NCBI RefSeq assembly: GCF_030678875.1 | Contig: NZ_JAUUDS010000001.1 | Span: forward strand, 682,001-746,000 | DNA from: Sphingomonas aurea | Lineage (GTDB): Bacteria; Pseudomonadota; Alphaproteobacteria; Sphingomonadales; Sphingomonadaceae | Reading direction: 5' to 3' | DNA length: 64,000 nt | Shown here: positions 52,125 to 61,285 of the stretch, piece after piece | How positions within the stretch are numbered: position 1 is the first letter of the stretch | How the letters are laid out: the number at the start of each line of letters is the position of its first letter | The notes under the pieces: generated by a model | What the model saw: only the letters and a program-made list of their open reading frames with translations | What the model was told of the DNA's origin: nothing | Databases searched by the model: none | Made by a program: the position numbers and the translations under genes

Positions 52125-54460
52125 CGGCGCGGCAGATCGACGGTGACGAGCGTTCCCTGCCCCGGCTCCGACACCAGCCCGATCGTGCCGCCATGCGCCT
52201 CAACGAACTGGCGCGCGAGCGGCAGGCCGGTACCAAGCGCCCGCTCGCCGCCCGGCTGGCCCTGCGGCGCGGCGAACCGATCGAAGGCGCGGGCGGCGCT
52301 TTCCTGGTCCAACCCGGGGCCGTCGTCCGACACGATGATCCGCGCCCGCGTGGCAGTGCCATCCGCGTGGAGCAGCAGCCGGCCGGAGGGGGGCAGCGAG
52401 GCCAGCGCATTACGCAGCAGATGCTCGATCACCTCGCGCAGCCGCCGAGCGTCGCCCTGCACCCGCCCGGCGGAGCGGGCGAGTTCGACCGCGAAGTCGA
52501 TGCGGTGGCGGCGGATCGCCGGCTGCACCGCCGACGCCGCCTCGCGCGCGACCATCGCCAGATCGACATCGGTGCGCTCCAGCCCCTCGCCGCCCTGGGT
52601 CAGGTCGAGCACGTCGTCGATCAGCAGGCCGAGCCGCTCGACCGAATCGAGGATCGCCTCGACATAGCTCTGCGCCTGTTCGGGCAGGTCGCCGGCATAG
52701 CCGCCATGCAGCATCTCGGCGAAACCACCGATCGAGGTCAGCGGCGTCTTCAGCTCATAGCTCATGTTCGCGACGAACTGCGTCTTCAGCTTGTCGGCGT
52801 CCTCCAGCGCGTCGGCGCGCTCGCGCAGAGCCTGTTCGGCGCGGCGGCTATCGGTGATGTCGAGCATCGTGAACAGCGCGTTTCCGTCCGGCAGCGGCAC
52901 CGCCGCGAATTCGAAATGGCGCCCGTCGTTCAGCGCGACGCGCCCGCCGCGCTGCTGTCGCTCCATCGTCGCGGCACGGACCAGGTCGGGGATCAGCGCG
53001 GCGCGGTTCGGCGTCACCAGCTTGCCCGCGATCTCGGCCGCGAAGGTGTCGACGCGCGGGTGCCCGGCCAGGAACGTCTCGTCGACGCCCCACACCGCGC
53101 GGAACCGGTTGTTCCAGAGTTGCAGCCGGCCGTCGGCAGCGAAGACGCCCAATGCCTCGAACAGATTGTCGAACGTTGCGGTACGCACCCGGAGCAGCGT
53201 GTCGCGCGCGCTCGCCAACTGCACCTGCTCGGTCCGATCCTCGAAGATCAGCAGCAGCCCGCCGTCAGGCAATGACTGGGCGACGACGCGCAGGTGCGTG
53301 CCGCCGGGCAGGTGCCAGCTTTCCTCGGTCGCGCCTTCCGCGCCCACGAACCAGTTGCGTCGCTCGGCCTTCCAGCCGGGAAAGTCGCGAACCTCGGGCA
53401 GGCGGTTGGACTCGCGCATCCGTTCCAGCACGCGGTCGAACTCCATGCCCTCGGCCAGCCATTCGGGACGGATCGCGAACAGGCGGCTGAACGGCTGGTT
53501 GCTGAAGACGAGCGTGCGATCGGCGCCGAACTGCGCGACGCCCGCCGACAGGCGGTCGAGCATACCGCGCTGGGCCTCGGCGAAGCGCTTGGCGCCGCTC
53601 CGCGCCTGCTCCAGATCCTCGATATCGACGGCGAAGCCGGCGACGCTGCCGGTCGACAGCGGCACGTCGATGACGCGCAGCATGCGGCGCGATCCGCTGA
53701 TCGTGGCGGGCAGCACCTGCTCGATCGGCTGGCCCTTCTCGCGCGCGGCCATCGCACCGGTCAGCGGCCCGCCCCGCTCGAACCCGTCGATCAGCTCCAG
53801 TCCCCGCGCGACAACCTCGGACGCGTCGCGCCCGTCGACCGCGTCGACATAGGCGGCGTTGACCATCATCAGTTTCAGGTCGTGCCCGCGATACCACATC
53901 GGCAGCGGCGCCGCCTCGATCAGCCCGGTCAGCGCGTCATAGGCGTCGCCCAGCCGCGCCACTTCCCCGGCGAGCCGGTCCCGCTCGTCGCTGCTGTCGG
54001 TTACGTCGAATACCCAGATGACCACGGCGCTGCGCGGCTCGTCGATGCCGCGCGTTCCGCACATCATCAGCGCGCGCGACGACCCCTGCGGACGCACCAC
54101 CCGGTTGAAGCCCCGGCCGGCGCGGTGCGCGGTATCGACGTCGTGGCCGATCAGCGCGGCATCGTCCGCGCGCAACCCGGTGTCGCCGTTCGTCAGACCG
54201 CCGATCGTCGCAGCGGGTTCGGACAGGCCGAACCAGTCGGCGAGCATGTCGGGCATTTCCAGCCGCCCGTCGCCCCGCGCCAGCATCGCAGCTGCCGGGC
54301 TGGTCCGCAGCAGCGCGTGGAGCCGCGCATTGTCGCGCGCCGTCGCGACCGCCTCACCCCGCGCGCGCAGCCCGACGAACAGTGCCACCACGCCGAGCAG
54401 TACCAGCACCAGCAGGACAGCGCCGACCGCGATGGTCGCGCCCGTTCCCAGCACCGTCAC
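52121..54460 (-). CDS. divL: DivL-type PAS sensor pseudo-histidine kinase (Tyr at the phospho site)
   Basis: A 779-aa protein. One N-terminal transmembrane helix (GATIAVGAVLLVLVLLGVVA), several PAS-like segments (about 45-540), a HisKA dimerisation helix and a HATPase domain (about 650-779, with SDDGPGL and GTGLPLARQF). The H-box reads VANMSYELKTPL: the phospho-accepting His is Tyr568. This is the hallmark of Caulobacter DivL (Tyr550), which binds DivK and controls CckA-CtrA. It is the first gene of the operon leading into tsaE-amgK-murU-addBA. Confidence 0.9.
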   Translation of the reverse strand: MTVLGTGATIAVGAVLLVLVLLGVVALFVGLRARGEAVATARDNARLHALLRTSPAAAMLARGDGRLEMPDMLADWFGLSEPAATIGGLTNGDTGLRADDAALIGHDVDTAHRAGRGFNRVVRPQGSSRALMMCGTRGIDEPRSAVVIWVFDVTDSSDERDRLAGEVARLGDAYDALTGLIEAAPLPMWYRGHDLKLMMVNAAYVDAVDGRDASEVVARGLELIDGFERGGPLTGAMAAREKGQPIEQVLPATISGSRRMLRVIDVPLSTGSVAGFAVDIEDLEQARSGAKRFAEAQRGMLDRLSAGVAQFGADRTLVFSNQPFSRLFAIRPEWLAEGMEFDRVLERMRESNRLPEVRDFPGWKAERRNWFVGAEGATEESWHLPGGTHLRVVAQSLPDGGLLLIFEDRTEQVQLASARDTLLRVRTATFDNLFEALGVFAADGRLQLWNNRFRAVWGVDETFLAGHPRVDTFAAEIAGKLVTPNRAALIPDLVRAATMERQQRGGRVALNDGRHFEFAAVPLPDGNALFTMLDITDSRRAEQALRERADALEDADKLKTQFVANMSYELKTPLTSIGGFAEMLHGGYAGDLPEQAQSYVEAILDSVERLGLLIDDVLDLTQGGEGLERTDVDLAMVAREAASAVQPAIRRHRIDFAVELARSAGRVQGDARRLREVIEHLLRNALASLPPSGRLLLHADGTATRARIIVSDDGPGLDQESAARAFDRFAAPQGQPGGERALGTGLPLARQFVEAHGGTIGLVSEPGQGTLVTVDLPRR

Positions 54461-54536
54461 GGCGCCACCATCAGCAGGATTCTCGAAAGGGTCGGGCAGC
54501 GTTCATCCGCCATCCCTAACGCACCTCTTCCCACGC

Positions 54537-54567
54537 AAAAAGGCCCGGCGCGACGGCCGGGCCTTTC
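54537..54567 (-). terminator. terminator of ahcY
   Basis: AAGGCCCGGC / GCCGGGCCTT with a short loop gives a stem of about 11 bp; the minus strand ends in five T. It lies 32 bp after the ahcY stop and before the divL start. Confidence 0.85.
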
Positions 54568-54598
54568 ATTGGTCGAATGGGGCGAACCCGCCCGCCGA

Positions 54599-56020
54599 TC
54601 AGTAGCGATAGTGATCGGGCTTGAAGGGACCGGCGACCGGCACGCCGATATAGTCGGCCTGCTTCTGGGTCAGCTGCGACAGCTTCACGCCCAGCTTCTC
54701 CAGGTGCAGCGCCGCGACCTTCTCGTCCAGGTGCTTGGGCAGGACATAGACCTGGTTCTGGTACTGGTCCGCCTTGGTCCACAGCTCGATCTGCGCCAGC
54801 GTCTGGTTGGTGAACGACGCCGACATCACGAACGACGGATGGCCGGTCGCGCAGCCCAGGTTCACCAGACGGCCCTTGGCCAGCACGATGATCTGCTTGC
54901 CGTCCGGGAATTCGACCAGGTCGGTGCCGGGCTTCACCTCGGTCCACTTGTAGTTCGACAGGGCAGCGATCTGGATCTCGCTGTCGAAATGGCCGATATT
55001 GCAGACGATCGACATCGGCTTCATCGCCTTCATGTGATCGGCGGTGATGACGTCGGCGTTGCCGGTCGCGGTCACGAAGATGTCGGCGCGCTTAACCGCC
55101 TCGTCCATCGTCACCACCTCGAAACCCTCCATCGCCGCCTGCAGCGCGCAGATCGGGTCGATCTCGGTCACGACGACGCGGGCGCCGCCGTTGCGCAGCG
55201 ACTGGGCCGAGCCCTTGCCGACGTCACCGAACCCGGCGACCGCGGCGACCTTGCCCGCCAGCATCACGTCGGTGGCACGGCGGATCGCGTCGACCAGCGA
55301 CTCCTTGCAGCCGTAGAGGTTGTCGAACTTCGACTTGGTCACCGAGTCGTTCACATTGATCGCCGGAAAGGGCAGCTCGCCCTTCTTGGCGATCTCGTAC
55401 AGGCGATGGACACCGGTGGTCGTCTCTTCCGACACACCCTTCAGGTTGTTCACCGTCTCGGTCAGGTAGCCCGGATACTTGGCGATGAACGCCTTGACCG
55501 AGCGCTGGAACTCGACCTCTTCCTCATTCTCCGGCTCGGCAAAGGTCGCGCCGGCTTCCAGCTTCGCGCCCCACAGCGCGAACATGGTTGCGTCGCCGCC
55601 ATCGTCGAGGATGATGTTGGCGGTCGTCCCATCGGTGTCGGCACCCCAGTTGAAGATGTCGCCGACATAGTCCCAATACTCGGCCAGCGTCTCGCCCTTC
55701 ACGGCGAAGACCGGGATGCCGGCGGCGGCGATCGCGGCGGCGGCGTGGTCCTGGGTCGAGAAGATGTTGCAGGTCGCCCAGCGCACGTCGGCGCCGAGCG
55801 CGACCAGCGTCTCGATCAGCACCGCGGTCTGGATCGTCATGTGGAGCGAGCCGGTGATGCGCGCGCCCTTCAACGGCTGCGCCGCGCCGAACTCCTCGCG
55901 CAGCGCCATCAGGCCGGGCATCTCGGTCTCGGCGATGCGGATCTCGGCGCGGCCGAAATCGGCGAGACCGATGTCCTTGATAACATAATCGGTGTTCTGG
56001 ACGGCAACGGCGGTGGCCAC
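54599..56020 (-). CDS. ahcY: S-adenosylhomocysteine hydrolase
   Basis: A 473-aa NAD-dependent enzyme that splits SAH to adenosine and homocysteine. I chose GTG 56020 ([12 protein letters not shown]) because GGGAG lies 7 nt upstream and the length fits; an upstream ATG at 56089 adds non-family residues. NAD-binding [13 protein letters not shown], the substrate segment [15 protein letters not shown] and C-terminal KPDHYRY are all typical. The ending Lys-Pro-Asp-His-Tyr-Arg-Tyr closes the cofactor site of the neighbouring subunit. A palindrome lies 70 bp upstream. Confidence 0.96.
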   Translation of the reverse strand: MATAVAVQNTDYVIKDIGLADFGRAEIRIAETEMPGLMALREEFGAAQPLKGARITGSLHMTIQTAVLIETLVALGADVRWATCNIFSTQDHAAAAIAAAGIPVFAVKGETLAEYWDYVGDIFNWGADTDGTTANIILDDGGDATMFALWGAKLEAGATFAEPENEEEVEFQRSVKAFIAKYPGYLTETVNNLKGVSEETTTGVHRLYEIAKKGELPFPAINVNDSVTKSKFDNLYGCKESLVDAIRRATDVMLAGKVAAVAGFGDVGKGSAQSLRNGGARVVVTEIDPICALQAAMEGFEVVTMDEAVKRADIFVTATGNADVITADHMKAMKPMSIVCNIGHFDSEIQIAALSNYKWTEVKPGTDLVEFPDGKQIIVLAKGRLVNLGCATGHPSFVMSASFTNQTLAQIELWTKADQYQNQVYVLPKHLDEKVAALHLEKLGVKLSQLTQKQADYIGVPVAGPFKPDHYRY

Positions 56021-56089
56021 GACGGGTCTCCCGAAAGGTTTGGCGTAGGTGATGGCGATCCGCCTAGCCGCTGGCGCGGCGCGGATCAA

Positions 56090-56109
56090 ATATAAAGATA
56101 TCTTTATAT
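56090..56109. promoter_or_regulatory. 20-bp perfect palindrome upstream of ahcY
   Basis: ATATAAAGATATCTTTATAT is fully self-complementary and AT-only apart from one G/C pair, in a GC-rich surround. It begins 70 bp before the ahcY GTG and ends 4 bp from the yqgE stop. ArsR-family regulators of SAM/SAH recycling (SahR type) bind palindromes upstream of ahcY and met genes in Proteobacteria, so this is a good operator candidate. The regulator is not in the window. Confidence 0.65.
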
Positions 56110-56113
56110 GTGG

Positions 56114-56686
56114 TCAGGCGGTGCCCGACCCAGCGACCAGCAGCCGGGGATCGATCCCCGCCGCCTCATAGGCGCGGCTCCAGCGATCGGTCACGTCGGT
56201 GTCCCACAGCAGCGCGGTGTCGCCGGCCACCGTCAGCCAGCCTGGCGTCGCCAGTTCGCCCTCCAGCTGCCCGCCGGACCAGCCGGCATAACCGAGCGCC
56301 ACTATCCAGCGCCTGGGGCCGTCGCCCGCGGCGATGGCGCGCAGCACGTCGACGGTCCCCGACAATGCCCAGCGTCCGGCGACGTCGATCGTGTCCTGTC
56401 CCGACCAGTCGAGGCTGTGGACGACGAAGCCGCGCCGCATCTCCACCGGCCCGCCGAAATGGACCGGCGCATCGGGCGCAATACCGGGCTCGATCTCGAA
56501 CTGCTCGAGCAGCGTGTGGAAGCCGATCCCGCCGATCGTCGCGCCCAGCCCGATGCCGATCGCCCCCTGCTCGTCATGCGCGCACATCGCGATCACCGCA
56601 TGGGCGAAGCGCGGGTCACCCATGCCGGGCATGGCGAGGAGGAACTGACCGGTGAGGAACGGAATTGGCGACACGCCCCGGAACAT
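56114..56686 (-). CDS. YqgE/AlgH family protein
   Basis: A 190-aa protein from ATG 56686 (MFRGVSPIPFLTGQFLLAMP). GQFLLAMPGMGDPRFAHAVI then GAIGIGLG, HFGGPVEMRRGFVVH and GYAGWSGGQLEGEL are the UPF0301/YqgE signatures. Function is unresolved. The longer open frame to 57202 is antisense to the peroxiredoxin and not real. Confidence 0.92.
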   Translation of the reverse strand: MFRGVSPIPFLTGQFLLAMPGMGDPRFAHAVIAMCAHDEQGAIGIGLGATIGGIGFHTLLEQFEIEPGIAPDAPVHFGGPVEMRRGFVVHSLDWSGQDTIDVAGRWALSGTVDVLRAIAAGDGPRRWIVALGYAGWSGGQLEGELATPGWLTVAGDTALLWDTDVTDRWSRAYEAAGIDPRLLVAGSGTA

Positions 56687-56782
56687 AGGGTCGCTCTGCC
56701 ACCATCGCCATGGCCTAAAACGGCCACTTGAACCGGCGCCGTGACCGGGCGAGAGGGAGCGCGACCAACAGGAGACTGCAAC

Positions 56783-57262
56783 ATGACGATCAGTGTCGGC
56801 GACCGCATTCCATCCTCTACCCTCGTGAAGGTGACCCCGGACGGCCCGGACCAGGTCGACACCGCCAGCTATTTCGCCGGCCGCACGGTCGCGCTGTTCG
56901 CGGTGCCGGGCGCCTACACGCCGACCTGTTCCGCCAAGCATCTGCCCGGCTTCGTCGCACAGGCCGACGCGCTGAAGGCGAAGGGGGTCGACGAGATCGC
57001 CTGCACCGCGGTCAACGACGCCTTCGTGCTCGACGCCTGGAGCAAGAGCAGCGGCGCGGACGGCGTGACGATGCTCGCCGACGGCAATGGCGACTTCGCC
57101 AAGGCGCTGGGACTGACCATGGACGGATCGAAATTCGGCATGGGCACCCGCAGCCAGCGCTACGCGATGCTGGTCGAGGACGGCGTGGTGAAGCAGCTGC
57201 ACGTCGAGGCCCCCGGCGAGTTCAAGGTCAGCACCGCGGAAAACCTGCTGGCCGGTCTGTAA
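56783..57262 (+). CDS. Prx5-type peroxiredoxin
   Basis: A 159-aa protein from ATG 56783 with AGGAGA upstream. The peroxidatic site is PGAYTPTCSAKHLPGF (Cys49), the AhpE/Prx5 (TSA-like, type-2) signature. RSQRYAMLVEDGVV is also typical. It should reduce peroxides with glutathione or thioredoxin/glutaredoxin. It is divergent from yqgE. Confidence 0.93.
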   Translation: MTISVGDRIPSSTLVKVTPDGPDQVDTASYFAGRTVALFAVPGAYTPTCSAKHLPGFVAQADALKAKGVDEIACTAVNDAFVLDAWSKSSGADGVTMLADGNGDFAKALGLTMDGSKFGMGTRSQRYAMLVEDGVVKQLHVEAPGEFKVSTAENLLAGL

Positions 57263-57282
57263 AGCAGAACCGCCCCCTTCTT

Positions 57283-57309
57283 CTCCCCTCCCTGAACAAG
57301 GGAGGGGAG
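57283..57309 (+). terminator. hairpin after the peroxiredoxin gene
   Basis: CTCCCCTCCC / GGGAGGGGAG is a perfect 10-bp stem with a 7-nt loop, 20 bp after the stop. The T tract is poor, so it may be a REP-like repeat that also helps termination. Confidence 0.5.
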
Positions 57310-57360
57310 GTTCAACACCCCTGTCTTGCCAGCGTCATCCGCCCCGCGTAACCCTGTGCG

Positions 57361-58797
57361 ATGACAACCGCATCCGATATCGTCGCCGAACTCGACCGTC
57401 TCTACACCGCCTCGGTCAGCCGTCTGCAGGCGGCGCTGAACGCCTATCTTGCCGACGGCACCACCCCCGATGCCGAGGCGCGCAAGGGCGGCGCCTTCGC
57501 ATATCCCGAGATCCATCTCCGCTTCTCCGGCGAGCCCGGCCGACCCGCGCCGATCCGCTCGTTCGGACGGCTGGTGTCGCCCGGCGAGTACCGGATCAGC
57601 GTGACCAAGCCCGCGATCTTCGCCGACTATCTGGTCGAGCAACTCGACCTGCTGATCGAGGATTACGACGTCACCGTCGCGGCGGTGCCGGGACGGCAGG
57701 AGATCCCCTTCCCCTATGTCCTCGACCCCGGCCACGCGCTCAGCCTGGATCAGGTATCGGCGGCGGAACTGGCGCGGTGGTTCCCGGCGACCGAACTTGC
57801 CTTCATCGGCGACGAGATCGCCGACGGGCTGTGGATCACCGCCGACGGTACCCGTCCGCTCGCGCTGTTCGACGGCCTGCGCACCGATTTCAGCCTCGCG
57901 CGCCTGCGGCATTACATGGGCACGCCGGCCGAGCATGTGCAGCGCTTCGTCCTGTTCACCAACTATCACCGGTATGTCGACGAGTTCGTTCGCTGGGCGG
58001 CATCGCAGCTGGGCGACGGCGGGCGCTTCACCGCGCTGTCGGGGGCGGGCAACGTCATGATCCGCTCGGCCGAGGACGTCGATCAGATCGTCAACGACAG
58101 TGCTTGGCGGCGGCACCAGATGCCGGCCTATCACCTGATGGCCGAGGATGGGACCGGCATCACGCTGGTGAATATCGGCGTCGGCCCCTCCAACGCCAAG
58201 ACGATCTGCGACCATCTGGCGGTGCTGCGGCCCGAGGCATGGCTGATGATCGGCCATTGCGGGGGCCTGCGCCCCTCGCAGCGGATCGGCGATTACGTGC
58301 TCGCCCATGCCTATCTGCGCGACGACCATGTGCTCGACGACGTGCTGCCGCCCGAAATCCCGGTGCCGGCGATCGCCGAGGTTCAGGTGGCGCTCGCCCG
58401 CGCGGCCGAGATCGTGTCGGGCCAGACCGGCGACGAGCTGAAGCGCCGGCTGCGCACCGGCACGATCGTGACGACCGACGATCGCAACTGGGAACTCCGC
58501 TACTCGAAATCGGCGCTGCGCTTCTCGCTCAGCCGCGCGGTCGGGATCGACATGGAGTCGGCGACGATCGCTGCGCAGGGCTATCGCTTCCGTGTCCCCT
58601 ACGGCACATTGCTCTGCGTCTCGGACAAGCCGCTCCACGGCGAGCTGAAACTGCCGGGGCAGGCCAACCGCTTCTACGAGCGCGCGATCAGCGAGCATAT
58701 GCGGATCGGCATCGAGGCGTGCGAGCAGCTGCGCCTGGAGGGGGAGGCGCTGCACAGCCGCAAGCTGCGCGCCTTCAACGAGCCGCCATTCCGCTGA
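57361..58797 (+). CDS. amn: AMP nucleosidase
   Basis: A 478-aa Amn protein that splits AMP into adenine and ribose-5-phosphate. The N-terminal regulatory domain covers about 1-175 (RPAPIRSFGRLVSPGEY), and the phosphorylase-like catalytic domain follows with NIGVGPSNAKTICDH, GHCGGLRPSQ, TDDRNWELRYSKS and DMESATIAAQGYRFRVPYGT. Length is normal for the family. It stands alone between hairpins. Confidence 0.95.
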   Translation: MTTASDIVAELDRLYTASVSRLQAALNAYLADGTTPDAEARKGGAFAYPEIHLRFSGEPGRPAPIRSFGRLVSPGEYRISVTKPAIFADYLVEQLDLLIEDYDVTVAAVPGRQEIPFPYVLDPGHALSLDQVSAAELARWFPATELAFIGDEIADGLWITADGTRPLALFDGLRTDFSLARLRHYMGTPAEHVQRFVLFTNYHRYVDEFVRWAASQLGDGGRFTALSGAGNVMIRSAEDVDQIVNDSAWRRHQMPAYHLMAEDGTGITLVNIGVGPSNAKTICDHLAVLRPEAWLMIGHCGGLRPSQRIGDYVLAHAYLRDDHVLDDVLPPEIPVPAIAEVQVALARAAEIVSGQTGDELKRRLRTGTIVTTDDRNWELRYSKSALRFSLSRAVGIDMESATIAAQGYRFRVPYGTLLCVSDKPLHGELKLPGQANRFYERAISEHMRIGIEACEQLRLEGEALHSRKLRAFNEPPFR

Positions 58798-58865
58798 GTC
58801 GCAACCAACCCGCCATGGTCGCGTTACGCCCCCGGAACCAATTAGCACTTTCGAGGGAGCCGATC

Positions 58866-59339
58866 ATGGCCGAGGACGACACGCCGAAGACCGACACGCC
58901 CGCCGCCACGCCGCGTCGCCGCCGTAGCACCACGCCGGCCAAGGCAGCCGCTGCCAAGCGCACGCCGCGTGCCAAGGCGAGCAGCGACGAGGCGACGACG
59001 ACGAAGGCGAAGTCCGCCGCCAAGACGCCCCCCAAGCCGCGCACCACCAAGCGCACCGCCGCAAGCAAGACCGCGGCCCCGCGCACGACGGCGGCGCGGA
59101 CCAAGGCCGCGGCGAAGACCGCGACCGACAAGGTCGGTGGCAAGTGGGGCGCGGCGGCCATCGCCGGCGGCATCGCCGCGGCCGGAGCGGCCGCCGCTGC
59201 CTTGTTCTCGCTGCGCGGCTCGACCGCCAAGCCCGGCGACCCGGCCGAGCCAGCCGCCAAGGCGCATCAGCCGGACGGCACGGACTCGAGCAAGTCGTTC
59301 GAGGCGAAGATCGCCGACGAGAATAGCATCCCGGGCTGA
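58866..59339 (+). CDS. Lys/Ala-rich histone H1-like protein with a membrane anchor
   Basis: A 157-aa protein from ATG 58866 with GAGGGAG upstream. Residues 1-95 are a low-complexity repeat of KAAAKRTPRAKA-type units, like bacterial H1/AlgP-like DNA-binding tails. A hydrophobic Gly/Ala helix (AAAIAGGIAAAGAAAAALFS) follows at about residues 97-117, then an acidic tail. The sequence suggests DNA or polyanion binding next to the membrane. No precise family is assigned. Confidence 0.7.
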   Translation: MAEDDTPKTDTPAATPRRRRSTTPAKAAAAKRTPRAKASSDEATTTKAKSAAKTPPKPRTTKRTAASKTAAPRTTAARTKAAAKTATDKVGGKWGAAAIAGGIAAAGAAAAALFSLRGSTAKPGDPAEPAAKAHQPDGTDSSKSFEAKIADENSIPG

Positions 59340-59372
59340 TCCGCCCGTCCACGTCGGGCTGATCCCGGAATG

Positions 59373-59410
59373 ACGAGGGGCCGGAGATGACTCTCCGGCC
59401 CCTCGTTCTT
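59373..59410 (+). terminator. strong hairpin terminator between convergent genes
   Basis: A perfect 15-bp stem ACGAGGGGCCGGAGA / TCTCCGGCCCCTCGT with loop TGAC, followed by TCTT. It lies between the H1-like gene and the M2 peptidase and overlaps the latter's last bases. Confidence 0.85.
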
Positions 59411-61232
59411 ACCAGCCCTGCGGCTTGCCCTTGTTCTGCTGGTCGAGCCACGCCTTCAGCGGCGCGAAATAGGCGATCATCGCCTTGCCCGACATCTCGC
59501 GGCTGCCGGTGAACGCCTGGAGCGCATCGGGCCAGGGCTTGGACTGGCCCATCTCCAGCATCGCGTTCAGGCGACGGCCGACCTCCTTGTTGTCGTAGAA
59601 GGAGCAGCGGTGGAGCGGCCCCTTCCAGCCCGCCTGCCGGCACGCCGCCTGGTAGAACTGGAATTGCAGCACCCGCGCCAGGAAATAGCGTGTATACGGC
59701 ACGCCCGCCGGCACATGATATTTGGCGCCGGGGTCGAACTTCGTCTCGTCGCGCGCGACCGGCGGCTTCACACCCTGATATTGCAGGCGCAGCGCGTCCC
59801 AGCCGGCCTGATAGTTGCCCGGTGCGATCTGGCCGGAGAAGACCTGCCAGCGCCACTTGTCGATCAGCAGGCCGAACGGCAGGAAAGCGACCTTGTCCAT
59901 CGCCTGACGCAGTAGCAGGCCGATGTCCTTGTCGGCGCCCGGCACCTTGCTCTTGTCGAGCAGGCCGATGTCGACGAGGTAGCTGGGCGTGATCGACAGT
60001 GCGATCGTGTCGCCGATCGCCTCGTGGAAACCGTCGTTCGCGCCGTTCTTGTAGAGGAAAGGCTGCGCCTTGTAGGCGCGCTGATAGTAATTGTGCCCCA
60101 GCTCGTGATGGATGGTGGTGAAGTCGTCGCCGTTCACCTTGGTGCACATCTTGATGCGGATATCATCCGCATTGTCGATGTCCCAGGCCGATGCGTGGCA
60201 GATCACCTCGCGATCGGCGGGCTTCACGATCTGCGAGCGCTGCCAGAAGGTCTGCGGCAGCGGTGCGAAGCCGAGCGAGGAGTAGAACGTCTCACCCTGC
60301 TTCACCATCCGCACCGGGTCATAGCTTTTGGCGGTCAGCAGCTCGCCCACGTCGTAACCCAGGTCGCCCGCCCCGGCCGGCGCGACCAGATCATAGATGT
60401 TGCCCCATTCCTGCGCCCACATATTGCCGAGCAGGTCGGCACGGATCGGCCCGGTCTTGGACTGGACGGCGTCGCCATATTTCTCGTTCAGCTTCCAGCG
60501 AACATAGGTGTGCAGCGCCAGATAGAGCGGCTTCACCTCGTTCCAGATCGTGTCGGTCAGCTGGGCGAACTGCGCGGGCGGCATGTCGTAGCCCGATCGC
60601 CACATCGCACCGGTGTCGGCATAGCCAAGGCCCTTGCCCCCCTCGTTCGCCAGCACGCTCATCTGGCGATAGTCGACACGCATCGGCGCACCGACATTAT
60701 CGTGCCAGCTCGTCCACATCTCCTGCAGCTTGGCGGGATCGCGGGTCGTGCCCATCGCCGCCTCGATGTCCGAGCCGTTGATCGGCTTGCCGTCGAGCGT
60801 GCCGCGGCCCTTGCCGTACATCGACGACATCTTGGTGGTCAGCGTCGCCAGCTGGTCCGCCGCGCCGGGCCGGTCCGCCGCCGGCAGGACGATGCCGCCG
60901 CGCAGCAGGTCGAGCTTGCGCCTGGTGTCGAAGGACAGCCCCGGCAGGCTCGCGAAGCGCGCGGCCCCATTGGCCAGCTTCACCTGCAATTCGGTCACGC
61001 GGGCATTGTCGGCGGCGGCGAGCGCGTCGGTATCGTCGGTGATGTAGGTCGCGTTGACCCAGTTGATCTGGTTGTTGGGCGGCGAGACGGTGGCCAGCTG
61101 CTTCTCGGCATCGGCGACGAACTCGTCGGCCTCGGTGACGGTCGGCGTGGCGCCCGTCTGCTGCGCGGGAGAGGCGCCTGCGACGGCGAGCGCGCCGGCC
61201 AGCGCGGCGATGGAAATGGCGGTGCGGATCAT
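59409..61232 (-). CDS. M2-family (ACE-like) zinc dipeptidyl carboxypeptidase
   Basis: A 607-aa exported protein. The signal peptide ends near ALAVAGASPAQQ. The zinc motif HELGH is at residues 376-380 (HHELGHNYYQ), with the third ligand in GFHEAIGD, both as in angiotensin-converting enzyme; WRWQVFSG and YTRYFLA are also M2 hallmarks. It probably removes dipeptides from peptides in the periplasm. Sphingomonads and Xanthomonas often carry such enzymes. Confidence 0.93.
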   Translation of the reverse strand: MIRTAISIAALAGALAVAGASPAQQTGATPTVTEADEFVADAEKQLATVSPPNNQINWVNATYITDDTDALAAADNARVTELQVKLANGAARFASLPGLSFDTRRKLDLLRGGIVLPAADRPGAADQLATLTTKMSSMYGKGRGTLDGKPINGSDIEAAMGTTRDPAKLQEMWTSWHDNVGAPMRVDYRQMSVLANEGGKGLGYADTGAMWRSGYDMPPAQFAQLTDTIWNEVKPLYLALHTYVRWKLNEKYGDAVQSKTGPIRADLLGNMWAQEWGNIYDLVAPAGAGDLGYDVGELLTAKSYDPVRMVKQGETFYSSLGFAPLPQTFWQRSQIVKPADREVICHASAWDIDNADDIRIKMCTKVNGDDFTTIHHELGHNYYQRAYKAQPFLYKNGANDGFHEAIGDTIALSITPSYLVDIGLLDKSKVPGADKDIGLLLRQAMDKVAFLPFGLLIDKWRWQVFSGQIAPGNYQAGWDALRLQYQGVKPPVARDETKFDPGAKYHVPAGVPYTRYFLARVLQFQFYQAACRQAGWKGPLHRCSFYDNKEVGRRLNAMLEMGQSKPWPDALQAFTGSREMSGKAMIAYFAPLKAWLDQQNKGKPQGW

Positions 61233-61285
61233 GCGGTCCTCTATCCTGTGATTAGGTCAGGAATGCACACCCGAAGCCGGCGCGG

